From Nocardioides luti (lineage in GTDB: Bacteria > Actinomycetota > Actinomycetes > Propionibacteriales > Nocardioidaceae), in contig NZ_JACKXE010000001.1 of NCBI RefSeq assembly GCF_014212315.1, positions 868,001 through 932,000 on the forward strand: DNA of 64,000 bases, in the 5' to 3' direction. A program made the translations under genes and the position numbers. Position 1 is the stretch's first letter, and each line of letters opens with the position of its first letter. Of the stretch, positions 59,683-64,000 are shown in pieces. Under the pieces are notes generated by a model. That model was not told the DNA's origin, made no database searches, and worked only from the letters and a program-made list of their open reading frames with translations.

Positions 59683-61605
59683 TCAGCCGACGAGACGGAC
59701 GATCGACTGCCCGACCCGCGGGTCGAAGTCGATCGTGGTCGACTGCTCGTCGACCGGGAGCGCGGCCTTGTTGAACGTCAGCACCCGCAGCACCGAGACC
59801 GAGTGGCCGTTGATCTGCACGCCGTTGCGGTTGCCCGAGCCGTCGTCGACGGCCGCGGTCGTCTGCGTCTCGTTGGTGATGAAGGCCGGCACGAAGTCGA
59901 CGATCGGCTGGAAGCCCTTCTGCGCCCGGTCGTTCGCCAGCACGACGGGCAGCCACACGAAACGCGGCGACTTCACCACGGCCGGGTCGAGCATCGCCTG
60001 GGTGACGCCGTCCTCCTTGGTGATGTCGGCCAGGGTCGCGCCGTTGCGCAGGAAGCAGGACAGCACGTCGTTGTTGATCGAGACGCCGCCGATGGTGACG
60101 TTGCTGCGCCCGGCGCACCGGGTCGTGCCGCGGCTCGCCGCGAGGCGGCCGGCCTCGCCGTTGTCCGCGCCCGTGAGGAGGCCGTCGTACAACGCCGGCC
60201 CGTCGTTGCCGGTGTCGCCCACGATGCAGTTGCGCGGCGGGTCGCTCGACGACACGATGTCGGGCTGCGCGCCGGCGAGGAAGCCGTGCTGGGTGGTGCC
60301 GCAGTCCTTGGACGGCGTCTGCGACGGGGCGAAGACGAACGGCGCGAGCTGGTGGTCGATGCCGCCGGCGATGTTCCGGGCCAGGCGGCGCTGCGTGCTG
60401 GAGCCGTCCGCCCGGGGGCTGTCGAGCTGGCCGAAGTTGCCGCGGTCCTGGCCCACGCAGCCGACCGGGATGTCGGTCGGCGAGGCCGACGAGGACGCCG
60501 CGGTCGGGGCGGCGGACGTCGGTGCCGCGGAGGTGGCGGGCGCCGACGACGACGGCGCGGGCGTGGCCGTCACCCGGAAGGTCAGGTAGTTGGACGAGTA
60601 GCGCACGACGCTGTTGTTCTGGATCAGGGCGTAGACCCGCCAGTCCCCTGGCGTCGCCGACACCTCGGTGCTCACCGGGAAGGCCGGCACGTTGAGGTAG
60701 CCCTGGCCCTTCTGCAGCGCCTGCGCCGCGTAGTCCACGAAGAAGGCGCCCGACGGCGAGTAGAAGCGGAGCGAGGCCCGGTCGGTGTTGTTGGGGATGT
60801 TCGTGACCGTGTAGTTCGAGACCGTCGTGGTGCCGTTCTGCAGCACCGAGAGCGGGCTGGTGCCGCCGAGCACGTGGTTGCCGGCCTGGCTCGGGCTCGG
60901 CGTGAAGGCGTACGTCGGGGTCGCCGTCGGTGTCGGTGAGGGGCTGGTCGAGGTGGTGCTGCTGGCGGTGCCCGTCGCCGTGGCCGTCGCCGTCGCCGTG
61001 GGCGTCGGGGTCGAGGACGTGCTGACCACGGGCGCGGGCGCGGCGGCGCCCCCGGTCGTGTCGGCGTCGGCGGCGCCGTACCCGCACCCGCTCGGCAGCC
61101 AGAAGGGGATCATCTTCTCGCGCGGCGGGAGCGAGGACTGGACCTGCACGGTCGCGGAGCGCTGCACGTCGGTGTGGTCGTTGCCGGTGACCTGCGCGAG
61201 GCCGAAGTCGACCCGGGCCGCCGGCGCGAGCACCGTCATCCGCACGCACCCGGTGGTGCAGGCGCTGCCGTCGGCCTTGGTGAAGGTGACCTCGCCGTCC
61301 GTGGTGATGCCGTTGATCAGCTGGCTGCCCGTGATCGCGGCCTGGCCGGTCACGGCGTTGTCGCCGAGGAAGAGCGCGACGCGGTCGGCGATCAGCTGCT
61401 TGTTCGCGGCGGTCTGGGGCAGCAGGTAGCCCGCGCTGAGCGCGCTGATGTCGGCCTGCTTCTGCACCGCGCGCTTGCGGGCCCACGCGTTCCCGAGGTC
61501 GACGCTGAGCGCGGCGCAGGAGAGCAGGACGACGCTGAGGATCGCGACGAAGATGGCCGTCGCCCCGCGGTCGTCGCGCTGGCGGCGGCGGGCAGGTCGC
61601 GTCAC
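59683..61605 (-). CDS. TadG-like pilus-assembly/secreted protein with Ser/Thr/Pro linkers
   Basis: 640 residues from GTG 61605. The N-terminus [45 protein letters not shown] is the TadG/Flp-type membrane anchor followed by the VDxG-type helix. A long extracellular body includes two low-complexity linkers, one Thr/Ala/Ser/Pro-rich (about residues 195-235) and one Ser/Ala/Pro-rich (about 350-385), encoded by repetitive DNA. Several Cys and VRFVWLPV-like strands follow. Role in Flp/Tad pili is inferred from TadE neighbours. The start overlaps the TadE stop as GTGA. Confidence 0.75.
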   Translation of the reverse strand: MTRPARRRQRDDRGATAIFVAILSVVLLSCAALSVDLGNAWARKRAVQKQADISALSAGYLLPQTAANKQLIADRVALFLGDNAVTGQAAITGSQLINGITTDGEVTFTKADGSACTTGCVRMTVLAPAARVDFGLAQVTGNDHTDVQRSATVQVQSSLPPREKMIPFWLPSGCGYGAADADTTGGAAAPAPVVSTSSTPTPTATATATATGTASSTTSTSPSPTPTATPTYAFTPSPSQAGNHVLGGTSPLSVLQNGTTTVSNYTVTNIPNNTDRASLRFYSPSGAFFVDYAAQALQKGQGYLNVPAFPVSTEVSATPGDWRVYALIQNNSVVRYSSNYLTFRVTATPAPSSSAPATSAAPTSAAPTAASSSASPTDIPVGCVGQDRGNFGQLDSPRADGSSTQRRLARNIAGGIDHQLAPFVFAPSQTPSKDCGTTQHGFLAGAQPDIVSSSDPPRNCIVGDTGNDGPALYDGLLTGADNGEAGRLAASRGTTRCAGRSNVTIGGVSINNDVLSCFLRNGATLADITKEDGVTQAMLDPAVVKSPRFVWLPVVLANDRAQKGFQPIVDFVPAFITNETQTTAAVDDGSGNRNGVQINGHSVSVLRVLTFNKAALPVDEQSTTIDFDPRVGQSIVRLVG

Positions 61606-62057
61606 GGACAGTCCTCCGGCTGGACCGGGGCGAAGTCGACCCGCGACTGCGTCGTGGTCGTGACCTTGCCGTCGTCGATGAACGGGAGGAACGGCAGCTG
61701 CAGGTCGAAGCTGGTGAACGACACCGTCACCTCGACGGTGTCGCCGACGGTCACCGAGCCGGGGTTCTGGCGGACGTAGGTGCGCTTCACGGTCGCGGTC
61801 GAGCCGGTCCCGGTCAGGTCGTCGACCTCGGCCCGGACGTCCGAGGTGAAGGTCGAGCAGGTGGCCGGCTGACCCACCGCGGAGAGCCGCGCGGCGCTGC
61901 GGGCGATGTCGCTGCCGCCTTGCATCGCCCAGAAGTACATGCCGTACTGGATGATCCCGAAGACCAGCAGCAGCAGGATCGGCACGACGAGCGCGAACTC
62001 GACGGCGGCGGCTCCGGTGGCGTCACGGCGCGGGCGCGCGGCAGAGGGCAGTCTCAC
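61602..62057 (-). CDS. TadE-like pilus-assembly membrane protein
   Basis: 151 residues from GTG 62057 (GAGGGAG 7 nt upstream). [29 protein letters not shown] is the TadE-type N-terminal anchor with the conserved Glu and aromatic residues. The C-terminal beta-rich part ([22 protein letters not shown]) is like the second TadE at 62161. TadE proteins are minor pilins processed by a prepilin peptidase. Overlaps the TadG-like gene. Confidence 0.85.
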   Translation of the reverse strand: MRLPSAARPRRDATGAAAVEFALVVPILLLLVFGIIQYGMYFWAMQGGSDIARSAARLSAVGQPATCSTFTSDVRAEVDDLTGTGSTATVKRTYVRQNPGSVTVGDTVEVTVSFTSFDLQLPFLPFIDDGKVTTTTQSRVDFAPVQPEDCP

Positions 62058-62160
62058 GTGGCGACTCCCTCTGTGACCCCCGAATGGCCTGGATGGTCGC
62101 ATGCTAGCGCCCGGGGACGTCGCCTGTCCCCGTATCGGACACACCTCGTCGAACGACGTC

Positions 62161-62586
62161 TCAGCAGGTCAGGTCGGCCTCCGGGACGTTCTCGATCCGC
62201 GCCTCCGCGGTCTGGGTGATCCGGCCGTCGTCGGGCAGCGGCAGGAAGTGCAGGTCGAGCGAGTCGAAGGTCACCGTCACCCGGACGACGCCCCCGACGG
62301 TCCGGCCGGACACGTAGGTCACGGTCGCGGTCGGCGTCCGCGAGCCGACCGCGGGCCCGCCCACGCGCGCGACCGCCTCCGCCGTCGTGCACGCCTCGGC
62401 CGTGCCGACCGCCATCCGCCGGGCCGCCTCACGGGCACTCGCCGCCCCCGTCTCCAGGGCCCAGTAGTGGTAGCCGTACTGCAGGATGCCCAGCAGCACC
62501 GTCACGAGGAGGGGTACGACGAGGGCGAACTCGACGATCGTCGACCCCCGCTGGTCGCGGGCCGACCGCGTCGCGCGCGCGGTCAC
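62161..62586 (-). CDS. TadE-like pilus-assembly membrane protein, second copy
   Basis: 141 residues from GTG 62586. [35 protein letters not shown] is the TadE anchor. VVRVTVTFDSLDLHFLPLPDDGRITQTAEARIENV matches the end of the first copy ([30 protein letters not shown]), so the two arose by duplication. Overlaps the next gene upstream as GTGA. An about 100-base gap separates it from the other TadE. Confidence 0.85.
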   Translation of the reverse strand: MTARATRSARDQRGSTIVEFALVVPLLVTVLLGILQYGYHYWALETGAASAREAARRMAVGTAEACTTAEAVARVGGPAVGSRTPTATVTYVSGRTVGGVVRVTVTFDSLDLHFLPLPDDGRITQTAEARIENVPEADLTC

Positions 62587-64000
62587 CGGACCAGCCTGAC
62601 GATGCGCGGCCCGACCCCGAGGTAGTCCGTCGTGGGCCCGGAGTACGCCCGCGGCACCGCCGGCAGCGCGCCCGGCGCGAGCGTCATGATCCGCGCCGAG
62701 CGCACCCGCGCGGCGGCCCGGTCGATCACCAGCCCCCCGACCGTCACGGTGTTGGCGCCGAGGAAGGTCGCGAGCGGCGTGCTGACGTCGGCGAGCCCGA
62801 GCAGCGCCAGCTCGCACGTGGTCGGCGAGGCCAGGCAGGCCGCCGTCTGGCCGAACTTCGTCAGCGTCTGCGCGAGGGTCAGCCCGTTCGTCGTCGACTG
62901 GGTGATCAGGTCGAGGAGCAGCAGGTCGACCGGCGTGGTCACCTGCGACGAGGCGTCGGAGGTGAGGAACACCGGGCGGAACGCCATCACCGGGTAGTCC
63001 CCCGCGGCGCCGGTCGTGTACGCCGACACCACCACCGGCGCCCAGAAGAACCGCGGCGACGCGTAGAGGGCCGGGTCGACGCTGTCGTTCGGCGGCGTCA
63101 CCAGCGGCAGCGTCGGCGAGACGAACAGGTCCAGCGACATCAGGAACGGGTCGCTGAGGTAGCGCGCGCTCCCGCTGCCGTCGCGCAGCGCGAAGTCGCT
63201 GAAGTGGTCGTCGTTGTAGCGGCCGGCGATCCCGCCCGGGTCGGTCAGGACGGCGCGGGTGCTGCTGTGGTTGCACGCGCCCGAGGACGGGCAGCGGAGC
63301 CGGCCGCTCACGGAGCCGGTCGCGAAGGTGCCGCCGGTCAGCAGCCCCTGGGTGAGCTCGGCCGACCAGTCGGTCGCGGTGTCGACGTGGACGCAGTTCG
63401 CGCCGTCCGTACGCCGGGTGGGGTAGTCGCGCTTGACGGCCGGGTTGCTCCCGCAGGCGAACGCCGCCGACGGGTTGCCCAGCAGGGTGGCGACGTTCCC
63501 GACCGTGGACCCCCCGGTGACGTGCACGGCGTCCACCGCGTCGCCGAGGCCCGGGAACGCCGCGAGCCCGTGGTCGAGCCCCTGGGCGAGGTCGACCACC
63601 ATCGCGGCACTGTCGGTGGCGAGGTCCTGGTGCGGGCTCTGCAGCGGCCGCGAGCACGAGACGGTGTTGCGCAGGTCGCCGCCCAGCGGCTGCGGCGACA
63701 CGGTGAAGTGCGCGTTGTTGGCGGCCAGGTTGGCCCAGGTGGCGATGTTCCCGGAGCTCGCATTGATGCCCTCGAGCTGGATCATCGCCTCGTAGTTCCC
63801 GGCCGGCAGCGCCAGCGTGAACGAGTACGGGTTCGCCAGCGGGGTGGCGAGCGTGACCGTGTGGGTGACCGGGTTCCACACGTAGGGGCTCTGCTGGGTC
63901 TGCACGTAGGAGCCGGTGACGCTGGTGCTCGTGTAGCCGGCCTTCCGCACGAAGATGCTCACGCGGTACGGCGTGTAGCCGGACTTGGTCTGCCCCCAGG
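62583..64000 (-). CDS. TadG-like protein, N-terminus beyond the right edge
   Basis: At least 472 residues are visible; the frame is open through position 64000 (WGQTKSGYTPYRVSIF at the edge), so GTG 63962 is not the true start. Features are extracellular-type: SFTLALPAGNYEAMIQLEG, FTVSPQPLGG, NHSSTRAVLTDPGGIAG, FLTSDASSQV and a C-terminal ARVRSARIMTLAPGALPAVPRAYSGPTTDYLGVGPRIVRLVR. The last segment resembles the end of the other TadG-like protein ([15 protein letters not shown]...[10 protein letters not shown]), placing it in the same family. With the following TadE it forms a TadG-TadE-TadE-TadG run. Confidence 0.75.
   Translation of the reverse strand, partial: WGQTKSGYTPYRVSIFVRKAGYTSTSVTGSYVQTQQSPYVWNPVTHTVTLATPLANPYSFTLALPAGNYEAMIQLEGINASSGNIATWANLAANNAHFTVSPQPLGGDLRNTVSCSRPLQSPHQDLATDSAAMVVDLAQGLDHGLAAFPGLGDAVDAVHVTGGSTVGNVATLLGNPSAAFACGSNPAVKRDYPTRRTDGANCVHVDTATDWSAELTQGLLTGGTFATGSVSGRLRCPSSGACNHSSTRAVLTDPGGIAGRYNDDHFSDFALRDGSGSARYLSDPFLMSLDLFVSPTLPLVTPPNDSVDPALYASPRFFWAPVVVSAYTTGAAGDYPVMAFRPVFLTSDASSQVTTPVDLLLLDLITQSTTNGLTLAQTLTKFGQTAACLASPTTCELALLGLADVSTPLATFLGANTVTVGGLVIDRAAARVRSARIMTLAPGALPAVPRAYSGPTTDYLGVGPRIVRLVR

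Overview
The window is high-GC DNA with GTG and TTG starts, tight ATGA, GTGA and TGATG gene overlaps, and many leaderless TAnnnT promoters. It carries an actinobacterial housekeeping backbone, and gene content and protein style point to a Nocardioides-like member of the Propionibacteriales. From right to left the minus strand carries Flp-pilus-type TadE/TadG genes, yraN-comM-dprA, xerC, rpsB-tsf, pyrH-frr-cdsA, rlmN, dxr-rseP-ispG, a DUF4081-type GNAT gene and proS. From memory, this is the same relative order as the Mycobacterium tuberculosis block Rv2898c to Rv2845c, including the divergent M23 peptidase gene next to rpsB (Rv2891). The species call is an inference from family style; no 16S or tRNA gene was seen.

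1-13.6 kb: a partial HAD hydrolase, a possible nuclease-fold protein, proS, a secreted beta-propeller-like protein, a DoxX-like protein, the GNAT, an MFS exporter, two translationally coupled secreted phosphoesterases (phospholipase C/acid phosphatase superfamily), and the MEP isoprenoid genes ispG and dxr flanking the site-2 protease rseP.

13.7-31.5 kb: an accessory island for polyamine/GABA use. It holds two class III aminotransferases, an aminobutyraldehyde-type dehydrogenase, a saccharopine-dehydrogenase-like oxidoreductase, a complete PotABCD-type importer, an Lrp/AsnC regulator, a PuuB-like FAD amine oxidase that apparently starts at CTG, and a DDAH-like amidinohydrolase. An RTX-repeat protein, an Ig-like secreted protein and an amidohydrolase are interspersed. 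The promoters of four of its transcription units share CGGAATC-like words that could be one operator.

31.9-45 kb: a secreted M1 peptidase, then a sulfur cluster. The cluster encodes an MBL-fold protein with two rhodanese domains, an exported selenium-binding-protein/methanethiol-oxidase-like protein, a secreted protein with a 17-base gene overlap, and a YeeE/YedE transporter. This is the best candidate for an undescribed system. It is followed by a RIO1-type kinase with a structured leader and a small upstream ORF, a LOG-type protein, a Tat-exported metallophosphoesterase, and a frameshifted M23-peptidase gene.

45-64 kb: the translation/cell-envelope backbone, a YdjG/YdjI-like zinc-ribbon and SPFH pair, natural-competence/recombination genes, and two TadE/TadG pairs running off the right edge. 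Strong hairpins lie in front of pyrH, between rpsB and tsf, and after tsf and dprA.

Two families of intergenic palindromes are scattered through the window. One is a modular GGTGGTT-bounded element with exchangeable central hairpins; it also enters coding sequence and supplies a stop codon. The other is a GGGACGTCAT palindrome confined here to the polyamine island. No IS element, CRISPR array, rRNA or tRNA was found.
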